The notes under the pieces are model-generated. The model was not told the origin of the DNA. It did not search any database and saw only the letters and a list, made by a program, of their open reading frames with translations. Positions 54,277-64,000 of a DNA stretch of 64,000 bases are shown here, one piece after another (the first letter of the stretch is position 1; each line of letters begins with the position of its first letter). The translations under genes and the position numbers were made by a program. The DNA is from Gammaproteobacteria bacterium. GTDB lineage: Bacteria > Pseudomonadota > Gammaproteobacteria > Pseudomonadales > Pseudohongiellaceae. The stretch covers positions 186,001 through 250,000 of the forward strand of contig JAUXNX010000011.1 in assembly GCA_030682575.1 (NCBI GenBank). The letters run 5' to 3'.

Positions 54277-55602
54277 CTAGAGGCCTCCGCGGCCAAAACT
54301 TCCCAGGTTTGATTTCTTCATCAGCGAATCGTACTGATGAGACATCAAGTGAGACTGTACCTGGGACATGAAATCCATGCTCACCACTACTACGATCAAC
54401 ATCGCTGTACCTCCAAGATTGAACGGCACGTTGGCCATCATCTGAAAGAAGTTCGGCAGCAAACATACGATAGTGATGTAGACAGCGCCGAACATGGTCA
54501 ATCTTGTCAACACTGCATCAATGTACTTGGCAGTCTGTTCGCCTGGACGGATACCGGGAATAAAAGCACCGGAACGCTTCAGGTTTTCCGCCACATCCTT
54601 GGGATTGAACACCAAGGCAGTGTAGAAGAAACAGAAAAATACAATCATCGCGCTGAAGATAATGATATACAGCGGCTGTCCTGGGCCTATCATAAGAGCC
54701 AGATCCTGCAACCACTCTGCTCCTTCAGACTGACCGAACCACTGTCCCAATGATGCAGGGAACAATAGAATGCTACTGGCGAAAATAGCCGGAATCACAC
54801 CCGCCATATTGACCTTGAGAGGCAAATGGCTGGACTGAGCAGCGTACATCTTGCGCCCCTGCTGACGTTTGGCATAGTTCACGGTAATACGTCGCTGACC
54901 ACGCTCGATGAAAACAATCGCCGCGATCACCACAACTGCAATCAGTGCAACCACGAACAGCAACAATCCGCTGATCTGTCCTTCATACGCCTGAGACAAA
55001 GAGTTGCCGATGGCACCTGGCAAACCGGCAACAATACCAGCGAATATCAGCATGGAAATACCGTTGCCAACACCGCGCTCTGTAATCTGCTCACCCAGCC
55101 ACATCATGAACATCGCGCCGGTTACCAGAGAGATGATCGCGGTCAATGTAAAGCCCATGCCCGGGTTGTAAGCCATTGGTGCCAGGAGACCCACTGTCAT
55201 GCCCGTACCCTGCACTGTTGCCAACGCAAGTGCACCATAGCGGGTGTATTGTGTAATCTTTCTTCGACCTGACTCACCTTCTTTCTTCAATTGCTCAAGA
55301 TGAGGACTCACCGCCGTCAACAACTGCATGATAATTGACGAGGAAATGTATGGCATGATGCCCAAAGCAACGATACTCATCCGCTCCAACGCACCACCAG
55401 AGAACATATTGAAGAGACCCAGGAAGGTTCCTTCATTCTGACTAAACAGATTCGTCAACTGGTTGGGGTCAATACCCGGCACCGGAATATGCGTCCCGAC
55501 CCGATACACGAACAGGGCAAAGAGCAGAAACAGCAGACGTGCCTTCAACTCGCCCAGGCCAGCGCCTATCTTCTCGGGATTAATATTGGGTCTGGTTGCC
55601 AT
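54277..55602 (-). CDS. secY: Preprotein translocase subunit SecY
   Basis: The 441-residue channel of the Sec translocon, with ten transmembrane helices. Recognisable segments: [20 protein letters not shown] at the start, the plug region, [20 protein letters not shown]-like loop ([17 protein letters not shown]) and the cytoplasmic loop near [19 protein letters not shown]. Stop is 50 bases before the rpmJ start. Length typical. Confidence 0.98.
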   Translation of the reverse strand: MATRPNINPEKIGAGLGELKARLLFLLFALFVYRVGTHIPVPGIDPNQLTNLFSQNEGTFLGLFNMFSGGALERMSIVALGIMPYISSSIIMQLLTAVSPHLEQLKKEGESGRRKITQYTRYGALALATVQGTGMTVGLLAPMAYNPGMGFTLTAIISLVTGAMFMMWLGEQITERGVGNGISMLIFAGIVAGLPGAIGNSLSQAYEGQISGLLLFVVALIAVVVIAAIVFIERGQRRITVNYAKRQQGRKMYAAQSSHLPLKVNMAGVIPAIFASSILLFPASLGQWFGQSEGAEWLQDLALMIGPGQPLYIIIFSAMIVFFCFFYTALVFNPKDVAENLKRSGAFIPGIRPGEQTAKYIDAVLTRLTMFGAVYITIVCLLPNFFQMMANVPFNLGGTAMLIVVVVSMDFMSQVQSHLMSHQYDSLMKKSNLGSFGRGGL

Positions 55603-55612
55603 TGAGTTCTAC

Positions 55613-56119
55613 TTAGTCCTTGCTGTCAGCTTTCTTTGGCTTTGGGAGCTTCTTACCATTCTTGCCAACATTGTGAACCACCACTTCTTCGATAACCTTG
55701 CCGCCAGCAGCTTCAATCGCTGCACGCGCACCTGCGGTAACCCGCAAGCCTTTGAGTGTCAGAGGTTTAGTTACGTCACCAGAGAGCATCACCTTGACGC
55801 GACGAATCACGCTGGTGATCAGATTTGCTTCGCGCAGCGCAGCAATATCGATTACTTCTGCAGTCAGGTTAGCCAGCTCACTGGTACGCACTTCCGCAGT
55901 GATGCGGCTTACGCGTGAGCTGAAACCAAACTTTGGCAAACGACGCTGCAAAGGCATCTGACCGCCTTCAAAACCAGGACGTACACCGCCACCGCTGCGT
56001 GATTTTTGACCCTTGTGACCACTGCCACAGGTCTTGCCAAGACCGCTACCGATACCACGGCCAACACGGCGACGTGGTTTGGTGCTGCCTGGTGCAGGAC
56101 TCAATGTATTCAAATGCAT
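55613..56119 (-). CDS. rplO: 50S ribosomal protein L15
   Basis: L15 (168 residues). The N-terminal Gly-rich part ([40 protein letters not shown]) and the core ([18 protein letters not shown]) are typical. Compared with the 144-residue E. coli protein it has about 24 extra C-terminal residues, Lys-rich ([15 protein letters not shown]). Directly before secY. Confidence 0.96.
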   Translation of the reverse strand: MHLNTLSPAPGSTKPRRRVGRGIGSGLGKTCGSGHKGQKSRSGGGVRPGFEGGQMPLQRRLPKFGFSSRVSRITAEVRTSELANLTAEVIDIAALREANLITSVIRRVKVMLSGDVTKPLTLKGLRVTAGARAAIEAAGGKVIEEVVVHNVGKNGKKLPKPKKADSKD

Positions 56120-56122
56120 GTC

Positions 56123-56311
56123 TTATTCCTCGCCTTCAACAGACAACATGTAGCGAACCTTGGTAATCATCCCGCGATTGGCAGGAGTATCCAGGACTTC
56201 AACGCTCTGGTGCATACGACGCAGGCCTAGACCCTTCAGACACTGACGGTGTCTTTCCATTGTACCGATTGGACTGCGAACCAGAGTGATCTTTACGTTT
56301 TTTGTAGCCAT
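56123..56311 (-). CDS. rpmD: 50S ribosomal protein L30
   Basis: L30 (62 residues), the short bacterial form: [20 protein letters not shown], then [20 protein letters not shown]. It ends EGEE and is separated from rplO by three bases. Confidence 0.97.
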   Translation of the reverse strand: MATKNVKITLVRSPIGTMERHRQCLKGLGLRRMHQSVEVLDTPANRGMITKVRYMLSVEGEE

Positions 56312-56316
56312 GTCTG

Positions 56317-56826
56317 CTAACCTAAAATTTCTTCGAGAGTTTTACCGCGCTTTGCCGCAATGCTTTCTGGCGCACGCATGTGTTTCAAACCTTTGAATGT
56401 TGCATGAACAACGTTCACAGGATTAGTGGATCCATAGCACTTCGCCAGTACATTCTGCACGCCGGCCAGTTCCATGATGGCACGCATCGCACCACCAGCA
56501 ATCACACCAGTACCTTCAGAGGCAGGCTGCATGTAAATCTTGGAAGCACCGTGGCGAGCCTTGACTGGATACTCCAGCGTGTGACCGTCAAGAGATACGG
56601 AAATCATATTGCGGCGAGCAGCTTCCATTGCTTTCTGGATGGCCAGCGGAACTTCGCGCGCCTTGCCACGACCGAAACCAACGCGGCCATTGCCATCACC
56701 TACAGCAGTCAGGGCCGTGAAACTGAAAATACGACCACCCTTAACTACTTTGGCAACGCGGTTTACCTGGATCAACTTCTCCTGCAAACCTTCCTCGTTC
56801 TTTTTCGCCTCTTCTTTAAATGCCAT
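56317..56826 (-). CDS. rpsE: 30S ribosomal protein S5
   Basis: S5 (169 residues), involved in translational accuracy. N-terminal dsRBD-like domain has [20 protein letters not shown] and [20 protein letters not shown]; the C-terminal domain has [20 protein letters not shown]. Position between rplR and rpmD is conserved. Confidence 0.98.
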   Translation of the reverse strand: MAFKEEAKKNEEGLQEKLIQVNRVAKVVKGGRIFSFTALTAVGDGNGRVGFGRGKAREVPLAIQKAMEAARRNMISVSLDGHTLEYPVKARHGASKIYMQPASEGTGVIAGGAMRAIMELAGVQNVLAKCYGSTNPVNVVHATFKGLKHMRAPESIAAKRGKTLEEILG

Positions 56827-56840
56827 ATCTCACTCTGCCC

Positions 56841-57191
56841 TTAAAATTCCAGACCGCCTTCACGTGCGGCGTCGGCCAATGCTTTAACTCGACCATGGTA
56901 GTTATATCCAGCGCGGTCAAAAGCAACCTTGCTGACACCTGCTGCTTTCGCACGCTCCGCAATCATTGCGCCGATTTTGGTAGCCGCCGCAACGTTACCT
57001 GTGACAGTGCCTCGAAGAGACTTGTCCAGGGTAGAAGCAGCAGCTAGAACTTCGGCTCCGCTTGGAGAAATGATTTGTGCATAAATGTGACGCGGCGTGC
57101 GGAATACGCACAAACGATTCACGCTTAGCTGACTGATTTTCGCTCTGGTTCTACGTGCGCGACGCAGACGTGCCTGTTTCTTTACGTTCAT
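56841..57191 (-). CDS. rplR: 50S ribosomal protein L18
   Basis: L18 (116 residues), binds 5S rRNA. Contains [20 protein letters not shown] and a C-terminal [20 protein letters not shown] followed by EGGLEF, the family end. Confidence 0.98.
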   Translation of the reverse strand: MNVKKQARLRRARRTRAKISQLSVNRLCVFRTPRHIYAQIISPSGAEVLAAASTLDKSLRGTVTGNVAAATKIGAMIAERAKAAGVSKVAFDRAGYNYHGRVKALADAAREGGLEF

Positions 57192-57202
57192 AGTTTCAAG
57201 CC

Positions 57203-57736
57203 TTATTTCTTCTTAGCTTCTTTCCTATACACAGATTCATCGAGATAACGAATGCCCTTGCCTTTGTATGGCTCTGGCGGACGGAACTCGCGTATTTTGG
57301 CTGCAACCTCGCCCACTAACTGCTTGTCTGCACCGGACAGCACAATCTCCGTAGGAGTTGGCGTATCCGCAGTAACACCTTTAGGCACCACGAAATCGAT
57401 TGGATGAGAATACCCAACCGAAATATTCAGCATCTGGCCCTGAGCTTTGGCGCGATAACCAACGCCCTGAAGCTGTAGCTTCTTCTGAAAGCCTTGACTG
57501 ACCCCTGTGACCATATTGTTGATCAGCGCTCTGAACGTGCCTGACAGGGCGACCGCCTGCCTGGTGTCGTTCGCCGCAGATACACGCAGTGAGTCACCGT
57601 CTCTGGAAATCTGCACAGCGTTGTGCAACGCCATCTGCAGACTGCCTTTGCTGCCTTTCACGGAGATCAAGCCATCAGTGACGGTGGCTTCGACTCCCTT
57701 CGGCAATTGAACCGGGTTATTTGCTACTCTGGACAT
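57203..57736 (-). CDS. rplF: 50S ribosomal protein L6
   Basis: L6 (177 residues). Starts [20 protein letters not shown], with two homologous domains; signature near the end is [20 protein letters not shown] followed by KKK. Confidence 0.98.
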   Translation of the reverse strand: MSRVANNPVQLPKGVEATVTDGLISVKGSKGSLQMALHNAVQISRDGDSLRVSAANDTRQAVALSGTFRALINNMVTGVSQGFQKKLQLQGVGYRAKAQGQMLNISVGYSHPIDFVVPKGVTADTPTPTEIVLSGADKQLVGEVAAKIREFRPPEPYKGKGIRYLDESVYRKEAKKK

Positions 57737-57772
57737 ATTCTTGCTCTATTAACTGGATTTCAGAATTTGTGT

Positions 57773-58168
57773 TTAGAACACCGTACACAAAACTTCGCCA
57801 CCAAGACCTGCGGCTCTTGCTTGCTTGTCTGTCATCAAACCTTTGTGCGTAGATACAATCGCAATACCCAATCCCCCACGATTTTTCGGCAGATCTGATG
57901 TGCCACGGTAGATTCGCAGACCGGGACGGCTTTCACGCTTGATCTCTTCGATGACCGCACGACCTTCGTAGTACTTCAGATCAACAGTCAGTACAGCTTT
58001 TTTCTCAATTTCAGTTACTGCAAAGTCAGCGATATATCCTTCGTCTTTCAACAACTGGCAAATAGCCACTTTGCTTTTGGAAGAAGGACAAACTATTTTC
58101 GGCAGTTTTGCCATCTGGGCATTTCTGATGCGGGTCAACAGATCTGCAATAGGGTCTGACATACTCAT
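57773..58168 (-). CDS. rpsH: 30S ribosomal protein S8
   Basis: S8 (131 residues), a primary 16S-binding protein that represses the spc operon in E. coli. Starts [20 protein letters not shown], ends [11 protein letters not shown]. The MSM start matches the family. Confidence 0.98.
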   Translation of the reverse strand: MSMSDPIADLLTRIRNAQMAKLPKIVCPSSKSKVAICQLLKDEGYIADFAVTEIEKKAVLTVDLKYYEGRAVIEEIKRESRPGLRIYRGTSDLPKNRGGLGIAIVSTHKGLMTDKQARAAGLGGEVLCTVF

Positions 58169-58181
58169 ATTTTTGCTCCGC

Positions 58182-58487
58182 TTACCAGCTTGCCTTGGTC
58201 AATCCAGGCACATCGCCACGCATCGCCGCTTCACGCAGCTTGTGTCGACACATGCCAAATTTGCGGTACACCCCGTGCGGGCGACCAGTGATCCTGCAAC
58301 GATTCTGCTGACGAACCGGGCTAGCATCGCGCGGCATCTTCTGCAGCTTGATCTGCGCATCCCATTTCTCTTCGTCGCTTGCGTTGACGTCTTTCAGAAC
58401 TGCTTTCACAGCGGCGCGCTTGGCTGCAAATTTCGCTACTGTATCGGCACGTTTCTTTTCACGGGCCAGAATCGATGTTTTTGCCAT
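58182..58487 (-). CDS. rpsN: 30S ribosomal protein S14
   Basis: S14, the long (101-residue) zinc-independent form: [20 protein letters not shown] at the start and [20 protein letters not shown] near the end. I use the ATG at 58487, which matches the family start; an upstream in-frame start is inside the rplE end region. Confidence 0.97.
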   Translation of the reverse strand: MAKTSILAREKKRADTVAKFAAKRAAVKAVLKDVNASDEEKWDAQIKLQKMPRDASPVRQQNRCRITGRPHGVYRKFGMCRHKLREAAMRGDVPGLTKASW

Positions 58488-58488
58488 A

Positions 58489-59058
58489 CTAAGACTCCTT
58501 GGTCCCTGAATTCGCAATAGTGCCCTTGAACGGGAAGCGCATTGCTGTCAGCAGCGCACGACCTTCATCGTCAGTGCGAGCTGTAGTGGTAATGGTGATA
58601 TCCAGTCCGCGCAGATGGTCAACCTTGTCGTAATCAATCTCCGGAAAGATGATCTGTTCAGTCACGCCCATCGCGTAATTGCCGCGACCATCGAATGCCT
58701 TTGGACTCAGACCACGGAAGTCACGAATACGCGGAATGGCAATGCCAACGAGACGCTCCAGGAATTCATACATACGCTCGCCGCGCAGCGTCACCTTGCA
58801 GCCGATTGGCCAACCAGCACGGATCTTGAAGCCTGCGATAGATTTACGAGCTTTGGTGATCACAACTTTCTGACCTGCGATAGTCGCCAACTCTGCAGCG
58901 GCGTTATCCAGGATTTTCTTGTCGCCGACAGCCTCACCAACACCCATATTGAGAACCACCTTGGTGATCTTTGGCACACGCATGGGATTGTCGTACCCGA
59001 ACTGTTTGGTAAGGGCCGGTATCACTTCTTTCTTGTAAAACTCTTTCAACTGAGCCAT
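58489..59058 (-). CDS. rplE: 50S ribosomal protein L5
   Basis: L5 (189 residues), binds 5S rRNA. Contains [40 protein letters not shown] and [20 protein letters not shown]. About ten residues longer than E. coli at the C-terminus ([11 protein letters not shown]). Confidence 0.98.
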   Translation of the reverse strand: MAQLKEFYKKEVIPALTKQFGYDNPMRVPKITKVVLNMGVGEAVGDKKILDNAAAELATIAGQKVVITKARKSIAGFKIRAGWPIGCKVTLRGERMYEFLERLVGIAIPRIRDFRGLSPKAFDGRGNYAMGVTEQIIFPEIDYDKVDHLRGLDITITTTARTDDEGRALLTAMRFPFKGTIANSGTKES

Positions 59059-59078
59059 TTGGACAACCTGAATATTCG

Positions 59079-59390
59079 TTAATCTATTGCTTTGTTAGTG
59101 GACTTGAAAATCCGCGTCTTCTTGCCATCTTCGATCTTGAAACCCACGCGGTCCGCCTTGCTGGACTCGGGATTGAAAATCGCGATGTTGGAGATGCTGA
59201 TTGCTGCTTCCTTTTCAATGATCCCACCAGCCTGTCCAGCATTCGGATTCGGCTTGGTGTGACGCTTCACGATATTGACGCCAGTCACCACCACCTTATC
59301 TGCGCCAACGAATCGGGAAACTGTACCGCGCTTTCCCTTGTCCTTGCCGGTAGTCACAATCACTTCGTCATTGCTCTTAATCTTACGCAT
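59079..59390 (-). CDS. rplX: 50S ribosomal protein L24
   Basis: L24 (103 residues), assembly initiator. The KOW motif is [20 protein letters not shown]; ends [16 protein letters not shown]. Between rplN and rplE. Confidence 0.98.
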   Translation of the reverse strand: MRKIKSNDEVIVTTGKDKGKRGTVSRFVGADKVVVTGVNIVKRHTKPNPNAGQAGGIIEKEAAISISNIAIFNPESSKADRVGFKIEDGKKTRIFKSTNKAID

Positions 59391-59419
59391 GTTCCGCAGC
59401 CTCTATCTCTGTCTTACGT

Positions 59420-59788
59420 CTATAGCACTTCTGGTGCCAGTGAAATAATTCGCATGAACTTTTCCGAGCGCAGTTCACGCGTGACTGGTCCAAACACACG
59501 AGTCCCGATTGGAGCCTGCTGGTTGTTGAGCAGAATCGCCGCGTTGTCGTCAAACTTGATGAGCGAACCATCACCTCTGCGAACACCCTTCTTGGTGCGC
59601 ACAACCAGCGCCGTCAGCACTTGGCCCTTCTTGACCTTGCCACGTGGAATCGCTTCCTTGACTGTCACTTTGATCACATCACCAATACGCGCGTATCGAC
59701 GGTGCGAGCCGCCCAGTACCTTGATGCACATCACTCGTTTCGCACCACTGTTGTCTGCCACGTCAAGGTATGACTGTACTTGAATCAT
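59420..59788 (-). CDS. rplN: 50S ribosomal protein L14
   Basis: L14 (122 residues). Begins [20 protein letters not shown] and ends [16 protein letters not shown], the universal sequence. About 100 bases separate it from rpsQ, a longer gap than elsewhere in the operon. Confidence 0.98.
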   Translation of the reverse strand: MIQVQSYLDVADNSGAKRVMCIKVLGGSHRRYARIGDVIKVTVKEAIPRGKVKKGQVLTALVVRTKKGVRRGDGSLIKFDDNAAILLNNQQAPIGTRVFGPVTRELRSEKFMRIISLAPEVL

Positions 59789-59884
59789 CGATTCTCTCCG
59801 AACCTTTATCTGGTTATCGCATTAGCGACAATGAGTCACAGGACTCAAAAACTCTACGTTGATACTGCTGTTAAACTTGACTAA

Positions 59885-60163
59885 TCAGACCTCGACGGCT
59901 CTTTCGTCGATGGATACGAGTGCCCAGGTCTTGGTCTTGGAAATGGGTCGCACTTCCTTGATCGTGACCGCATCACCTTCGTTGCACTCGTTGTTGGCAT
60001 CATGAGCATGCAGCTTTGATGAACGCGTGATGTACTTGCCGTATACAGGGTGCTTAACCCGGCGCTCGATCAAGACAACAATGGACTTGTCCATCTTGTT
60101 GCTTACAACCCGGCCAGACACTGTGCGTCCGGTTTTTTCTACTGTAGTTTCACTAAGCGACAT
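59885..60163 (-). CDS. rpsQ: 30S ribosomal protein S17
   Basis: S17 (92 residues). Contains [20 protein letters not shown] and [20 protein letters not shown], then a conserved [15 protein letters not shown] tail. Two bases after rpmC. Confidence 0.97.
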   Translation of the reverse strand: MSLSETTVEKTGRTVSGRVVSNKMDKSIVVLIERRVKHPVYGKYITRSSKLHAHDANNECNEGDAVTIKEVRPISKTKTWALVSIDERAVEV

Positions 60164-60165
60164 AT

Positions 60166-60363
60166 TCAGGACCCAACTTTCTCTTTTTCCGTAATGATAG
60201 TCTTAACCCGGGCGATATCTTTCTTGATATTGCCAGTCAGATGCGACTGGGCAAGCTGTCCGGTACTCTTCTGCATTCTGCAGGTGAACTGATCACGATA
60301 CAGCGTGTTCAGTTGTTCATTCAGTTCAGCAACGGTCTTTTCACGCAATTCACTGGCTTTCAT
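60166..60363 (-). CDS. rpmC: 50S ribosomal protein L29
   Basis: L29 (65 residues), near the tunnel exit. [20 protein letters not shown] at the start and [20 protein letters not shown] near the end. Its ATG overlaps the rplP stop (TGATG), so translation is coupled; a GTG one codon upstream is also possible. Confidence 0.97.
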   Translation of the reverse strand: MKASELREKTVAELNEQLNTLYRDQFTCRMQKSTGQLAQSHLTGNIKKDIARVKTIITEKEKVGS

Positions 60364-60776
60364 CACATCACCGTCCTTTTCACAAAAGCGGTATCAAACG
60401 GCAGCTTTGCGGCTGCCAGCTGGAATGCTTCACGTGCCAGCGTCTCGTCAACACCTTCGATTTCAAACATGATACGGCCTGGCTGAATCTGGGCTACCCA
60501 GTACTCCACGCTGCCCTTACCTTTACCCTGACGCACTTCAAGCGGCTTCTGGGTAATCGGCTTGTCCGGGAATACACGGATCCAGATCTTTCCTCCACGC
60601 TTCACGTGGCGAGTCATTGCACGTCTTGCAGATTCAATCTGGCGAGCAGTCAGTCGGCCGCGCGAGATAGCCTTAAGACCAAACTCACCAAAATCCACGT
60701 TACTACCACGATGCGAGAGGCCGCGATTACGGCCTTTCATCATCTTGCGAAACTTTGTACGTTTTGGCTGTAACAT
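60363..60776 (-). CDS. rplP: 50S ribosomal protein L16
   Basis: L16 (137 residues) near the peptidyl-transferase centre. Starts [20 protein letters not shown] and contains [20 protein letters not shown], then [20 protein letters not shown]. Confidence 0.98.
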   Translation of the reverse strand: MLQPKRTKFRKMMKGRNRGLSHRGSNVDFGEFGLKAISRGRLTARQIESARRAMTRHVKRGGKIWIRVFPDKPITQKPLEVRQGKGKGSVEYWVAQIQPGRIMFEIEGVDETLAREAFQLAAAKLPFDTAFVKRTVM

Positions 60777-60789
60777 CTTGGTCTACCCT

Positions 60790-61458
60790 CTACTTGGCCG
60801 CTTTCTGTGGTGCCGGGACGGCTTCGTGAAGCTTCAGTACTTCACCCTTGAAAATCCATACCTTGACGCCGATGAGGCCGTAGGTAGTGCTTGCTTCAGC
60901 CGTCGCATAGTCGATGTCTGCTCGCAATGTGTGCAAAGGCACACGACCTTCCCGATACCACTCTGAACGTGCGATTTCTGCACCGCCCAGACGTCCACCT
61001 ACCTGCACCTTGATTCCCTCGGCACCCTGACGCATTGCATTTTGTACAACACGCTTCATGGCACGACGGAACATCACTCGGCGCTCCAACTGCTGCGCGA
61101 CACTGTCAGCCACCAACTGGGCATCAAGGTCGGGCTTGCGAATCTCTTCGATGTTGATGTGCACAGGCACCCCCATCTTTGCGGCCAGAGTAGCGCGCAG
61201 CGTTTCCACGTCTTCGCCTTTCTTGCCAATGACGATGCCTGGGCGAGCTGTGTGAATCGTGATCCGCGCAGTTTGCGCCGGACGCTCGATATCAATGCGG
61301 GACACTGATGCCGCCGCAAGTTGCTTTCTCAGAAATGCACGTACTTTCAGATCTGTAAGCAGGTTCTCTGCGTAGTTTCTGCCTTCAGCAAACCACACTG
61401 AAGTATGCTTCTTGACGATACCAAGCCGAATTCCGGTTGGATGTACTTTTTGACCCAT
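60790..61458 (-). CDS. rpsC: 30S ribosomal protein S3
   Basis: S3 (222 residues), part of the mRNA entry helicase. N-terminal [22 protein letters not shown] domain with [20 protein letters not shown], and C-terminal [20 protein letters not shown]. Between rplV and rplP. Confidence 0.98.
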   Translation of the reverse strand: MGQKVHPTGIRLGIVKKHTSVWFAEGRNYAENLLTDLKVRAFLRKQLAAASVSRIDIERPAQTARITIHTARPGIVIGKKGEDVETLRATLAAKMGVPVHINIEEIRKPDLDAQLVADSVAQQLERRVMFRRAMKRVVQNAMRQGAEGIKVQVGGRLGGAEIARSEWYREGRVPLHTLRADIDYATAEASTTYGLIGVKVWIFKGEVLKLHEAVPAPQKAAK

Positions 61459-61468
61459 CCCAATCTCC

Positions 61469-61801
61469 CTACTTATCGGCTACTTTAACGGTGATGTGGC
61501 ACGAGCGTTTGAAGATGCGATCCGCTCTTCCCTTGGCACGTGGACTGATCCGTTTCATTGTTAACCCTTCGTCGATGAAGATAGTTGAAACTTTCAACTC
61601 ATCCACATCGGCACCTTCGTTGTGCTCGGCATTGGCAATCGCCGAATCCAGCACCTTCTTGATTATGTCAGCGCCTTTCTTGGGGCTGAAGGTCAGCAGT
61701 TGTAGGGCCTCTTCAACACCTTTGCCGCGGATCTGATCAGCTACCAGTCTCGCCTTCTGTGCGGAGAGCCGCGCGCCTTTTAATTTAGCTACCACTTCCA
61801 T
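61469..61801 (-). CDS. rplV: 50S ribosomal protein L22
   Basis: L22 (110 residues), lines the exit tunnel. Contains [20 protein letters not shown] and ends [19 protein letters not shown] with the tunnel beta-hairpin [12 protein letters not shown]. Confidence 0.98.
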   Translation of the reverse strand: MEVVAKLKGARLSAQKARLVADQIRGKGVEEALQLLTFSPKKGADIIKKVLDSAIANAEHNEGADVDELKVSTIFIDEGLTMKRISPRAKGRADRIFKRSCHITVKVADK

Positions 61802-61818
61802 CTCAATATCCCCGTTAA

Positions 61819-62094
61819 CTAGCGCTTGGCTTTCTTGTCAGCCGCGTGACCACGGTAAGTACGGGTAAGTGCAAACTCACCCAACTTGTGACCAACCATA
61901 TCCTCGGAAACAAAAACAGGCACATGCTGGTGACCATTGTGAACTGCGATTGTCAAACCAATCATGTCTGGAGAAATCATCGAACGACGCGACCAGGTCT
62001 TGATGGGACGCTTGTCGTTGTTCTCCATTGCTGTCTGCACTTTCTTCATCAAATGAAGGTCTATGAAGGGACCTTTTTTCAGTGAACGTGGCAC
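61819..62094 (-). CDS. rpsS: 30S ribosomal protein S19
   Basis: S19 (91 residues). [20 protein letters not shown] at the start; [20 protein letters not shown] and the family end [20 protein letters not shown]. Confidence 0.98.
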   Translation of the reverse strand: MPRSLKKGPFIDLHLMKKVQTAMENNDKRPIKTWSRRSMISPDMIGLTIAVHNGHQHVPVFVSEDMVGHKLGEFALTRTYRGHAADKKAKR

Positions 62095-62118
62095 TTTTAT
62101 TTCCTCTAGTAGGAGCCG

Positions 62119-62949
62119 TTATCGGCTCGCATTTCTGCGGCGTACTATCATCTTGGTAGTACGCTTGTTTGTTCTGGTTTTATAGCCCTTGGTGGGAACG
62201 CCCCATGGAGATACCGGATGACGTCCACCGGACGTGCGCCCTTCACCACCACCGTGTGGGTGGTCAACCGGATTCATCGCCACACCACGAACGGTAGGAC
62301 GAACGCCACGCCAACGTACAGCACCGGCCTTACCCAACGAACGCAGGCTGTGCTCTGCATTCGAAACTTCGCCCAAAGTAGCGCGGCAGTCGGACAGTAT
62401 CTTGCGCATCTCGCCAGAGCGCAGACGAAGTGTTGCGTAACTGCCCTCTCTTGCGACCAGTTGCACGGAGGCACCAGCACTGCGGGCGATCTGAGCACCT
62501 TTGCCCGGCTTCATCTCAATGCAATGCACCGTGCTACCCAGTGGGATGTTACGCAAAGGCAGACAGTTACCCGGCTTGATTGGCGCATCTTCACCCGAGA
62601 GCAGGATGTCGCCGGCAGACACTTTTGCAGGAGCGATGATGTAGCGACGCTCGCCATCTGCATACAGCATCAGAGCGATGTGTGCTGTTCTGTTCGGATC
62701 GTATTCCAGGCGCTCTACTTTGCCTGGAATACCGTCCTTGTCACGACGGAAATCGACAATTCGGTACTTCTGCTTGTGTCCACCACCGACATGACGTGTC
62801 GTGATGCGACCCAGATTGTTACGACCACCGGACTTCGACTTAGTCGCCAGCAGCGGGCCATAGGGCTCGCCCTTGTGCAGCTCAGGATTTGTAACCTTGA
62901 CTACAAATCTGCGACCTGGAGAGGTGGGTTTACACTTTACAACTGCCAT
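62119..62949 (-). CDS. rplB: 50S ribosomal protein L2
   Basis: L2 (276 residues), needed for peptidyl-transferase function. [20 protein letters not shown] at the start; signature [20 protein letters not shown] near residue 225, with the conserved His of the HPHGGGEG loop. Confidence 0.98.
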   Translation of the reverse strand: MAVVKCKPTSPGRRFVVKVTNPELHKGEPYGPLLATKSKSGGRNNLGRITTRHVGGGHKQKYRIVDFRRDKDGIPGKVERLEYDPNRTAHIALMLYADGERRYIIAPAKVSAGDILLSGEDAPIKPGNCLPLRNIPLGSTVHCIEMKPGKGAQIARSAGASVQLVAREGSYATLRLRSGEMRKILSDCRATLGEVSNAEHSLRSLGKAGAVRWRGVRPTVRGVAMNPVDHPHGGGEGRTSGGRHPVSPWGVPTKGYKTRTNKRTTKMIVRRRNASR

Positions 62950-62965
62950 GACCGTTAACCCCTTC

Positions 62966-63265
62966 TCAGCTCAACTCGGCAAAGTCTATTTCATGACCCT
63001 GCTCAAGCTGAACGTAAGCCTTTTTCCAGTTTGATTTTTGGCGGATGCCACCACGCGCAGTGCGCTTGGTTTTGCCCTTGACATTGAGAACCTGCAGACC
63101 GGTGACTGACACCTTGAAAATCTTCTCTACAGCTTCCTTGATCTCGGTCTTGGTAGCATCGTTAGCCACCTTGAACGCAACCTGATTCCTGACCTCAGCC
63201 ATGATGGTGGCCTTCTCGGAAATGTGCGGTCCTAAAATAATCGAATACAGTCTGGCTTGATTCAC
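62966..63265 (-). CDS. rplW: 50S ribosomal protein L23
   Basis: L23 (99 residues), exit-tunnel docking site for SRP and trigger factor. Contains [20 protein letters not shown] and [20 protein letters not shown]. Its ATG overlaps the rplD stop by four bases. Confidence 0.98.
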   Translation of the reverse strand: MNQARLYSIILGPHISEKATIMAEVRNQVAFKVANDATKTEIKEAVEKIFKVSVTGLQVLNVKGKTKRTARGGIRQKSNWKKAYVQLEQGHEIDFAELS

Positions 63266-63882
63266 GACAGCATCTCCTCAACTTTCTTCAGCGCGGGCAC
63301 TGTCATGAGCACCTTTTCGAAGCCGATCAGGCTCACAGGATCCAGACCAGCCGCATCCATCACGTCTACCTTGTGCAGATTGCGCGCAGCAAGGAACAGA
63401 TTTTCCTCGATGTCTTCCGCCACGATCAGTACATTGTCCAGGGAAAACTCGCTCAGCTTGCTGATGAGATCCTTGGTCTTGTGGGAGGCAACAACGAATT
63501 CGTCGACAATCAGCAGGCGACCTTGTCTGATCAGCTCAGAGAGGATGCAGGCCATTGCGCCGCGGTACATCTTCTTGTTCAACTTCTTGCTGTGATCCTG
63601 GGGACGCGCCGCGAAAGTCACGCCACCGGTACGCCAGATCGGGCTGCGAATGGTACCCGCACGAGCACGGCCTGTTCCTTTCTGACGCCACGGCTTGCGA
63701 CCGCCACCGCTGACTTCGGAACGGGTCTTCTGCTGCACAGAACCCTGTCTCGCACCCGCGAGATATGTTGTGACTGTCTGATGAACAAGAGCCTCATTGA
63801 ACTCTCTTGCAAACGCATCATCAGAGATGGAAATCTTTTCCTTGCCCGCCTTGTTGCCGGGCTTTGCAATAATCAATTCCAT
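63262..63882 (-). CDS. rplD: 50S ribosomal protein L4
   Basis: L4 (206 residues), tunnel-lining protein that in E. coli represses the S10 operon. N-terminal [20 protein letters not shown], then the extended loop with [20 protein letters not shown] and the conserved [20 protein letters not shown]. Typical length. Confidence 0.98.
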   Translation of the reverse strand: MELIIAKPGNKAGKEKISISDDAFAREFNEALVHQTVTTYLAGARQGSVQQKTRSEVSGGGRKPWRQKGTGRARAGTIRSPIWRTGGVTFAARPQDHSKKLNKKMYRGAMACILSELIRQGRLLIVDEFVVASHKTKDLISKLSEFSLDNVLIVAEDIEENLFLAARNLHKVDVMDAAGLDPVSLIGFEKVLMTVPALKKVEEMLS

Positions 63883-63885
63883 TGC

Positions 63886-64000
63886 TTACCCCTTGGACGC
63901 TGGAGATTTGACAGAAGGACGAATGATGACATTGGAGCCAGTTGCGCCAGGCAGAGCACCCTTCACGAGCAGAAGGTTATTCTCTACGTCTACCTGAACA
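63886..64000 (-). CDS. rplC: 50S ribosomal protein L3 (partial, C-terminal end)
   Basis: Only the last 37 codons are in the window: [20 protein letters not shown], then [17 protein letters not shown] and a TAA stop at 63886. The [18 protein letters not shown] segment is the typical L3 C-terminus. The stop is three bases before the rplD start. The gene continues past the right edge. Confidence 0.93.
   Translation of the reverse strand, partial: VQVDVENNLLLVKGALPGATGSNVIIRPSVKSPASKG

Overview
The window is chromosomal DNA of a gammaproteobacterium, probably a marine or aquatic free-living lineage. The evidence is the nuoA-B-CD-E-F-G-H order with a fused nuoCD, the S10-spc-alpha ribosomal order ending rpoA-rplQ, a complete glrK-qseG-glrR operon, glpD/glpK and a ModF-type ATPase. 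I cannot name the genus from sequence alone. No tRNA, rRNA, CRISPR array, transposase or prophage was recognised.

Layout. 1-8002 (minus) is the start of the NADH dehydrogenase I operon, cut inside nuoH. 8497-18087 is a mixed region. It holds a CBS-pair protein, a decayed alkylation-repair pseudogene, a ModF-like ATPase, a secreted serine hydrolase, an exported FAH-family enzyme, a large exported thioredoxin-fold/cytochrome c/copper-monooxygenase protein with a nearby VOC-TetR pair, a glutaredoxin, a small membrane protein and an esterase. 18105-24808 is a minus-strand envelope and stress block: YqjK-, YqjE- and YqjD-like proteins, a tiny lipoprotein, an EF-hand protein, a CsbD-like protein, an unknown 72-residue protein and the GlrK/QseG/GlrR two-component operon.

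24974-34562 contains an exported methyltransferase, a secreted protein coupled to an SMI1/KNR4 protein, an NfeD/stomatin pair, a HicAB module beside a possibly truncated gene, a DUF222-HNH nuclease, an MFS permease, an LPMO-like secreted copper protein and TrxC. 34575-50882 contains signalling proteins (a soluble chemotaxis-type transducer and two diguanylate cyclases), a second copy of the copper-monooxygenase protein that has lost most copper ligands, leuS, glpD/glpK, a histidine phosphatase, a DUF1499 protein, an LspA-like peptidase and a class V aminotransferase. 50953-64000 (minus) is the S10-spc-alpha ribosomal cluster from rplC (cut) to rplQ, including secY, rpmJ and rpoA.

Most interesting system. 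Three small stress-type genes just downstream of glrR (59-residue lipoprotein, EF-hand protein, unknown 72-residue protein) each carry a match to the sigma-54 promoter consensus. Each promoter also has two upstream TGTY-N10-RACA-like elements, resembling the GlrR site TGTC-N10-GACA, at nearly fixed offsets (80/81 and 143/144 bases) and 63 bases apart. One promoter has a textbook IHF site in between. This reads as a compact, locally encoded GlrR/sigma-54 regulon whose targets are small envelope and stress proteins rather than the small RNA glmY known from enterobacteria. A second theme is copper redox chemistry: one intact and one ligand-depleted PHM-like monooxygenase paralogue plus an LPMO-like histidine-brace candidate.
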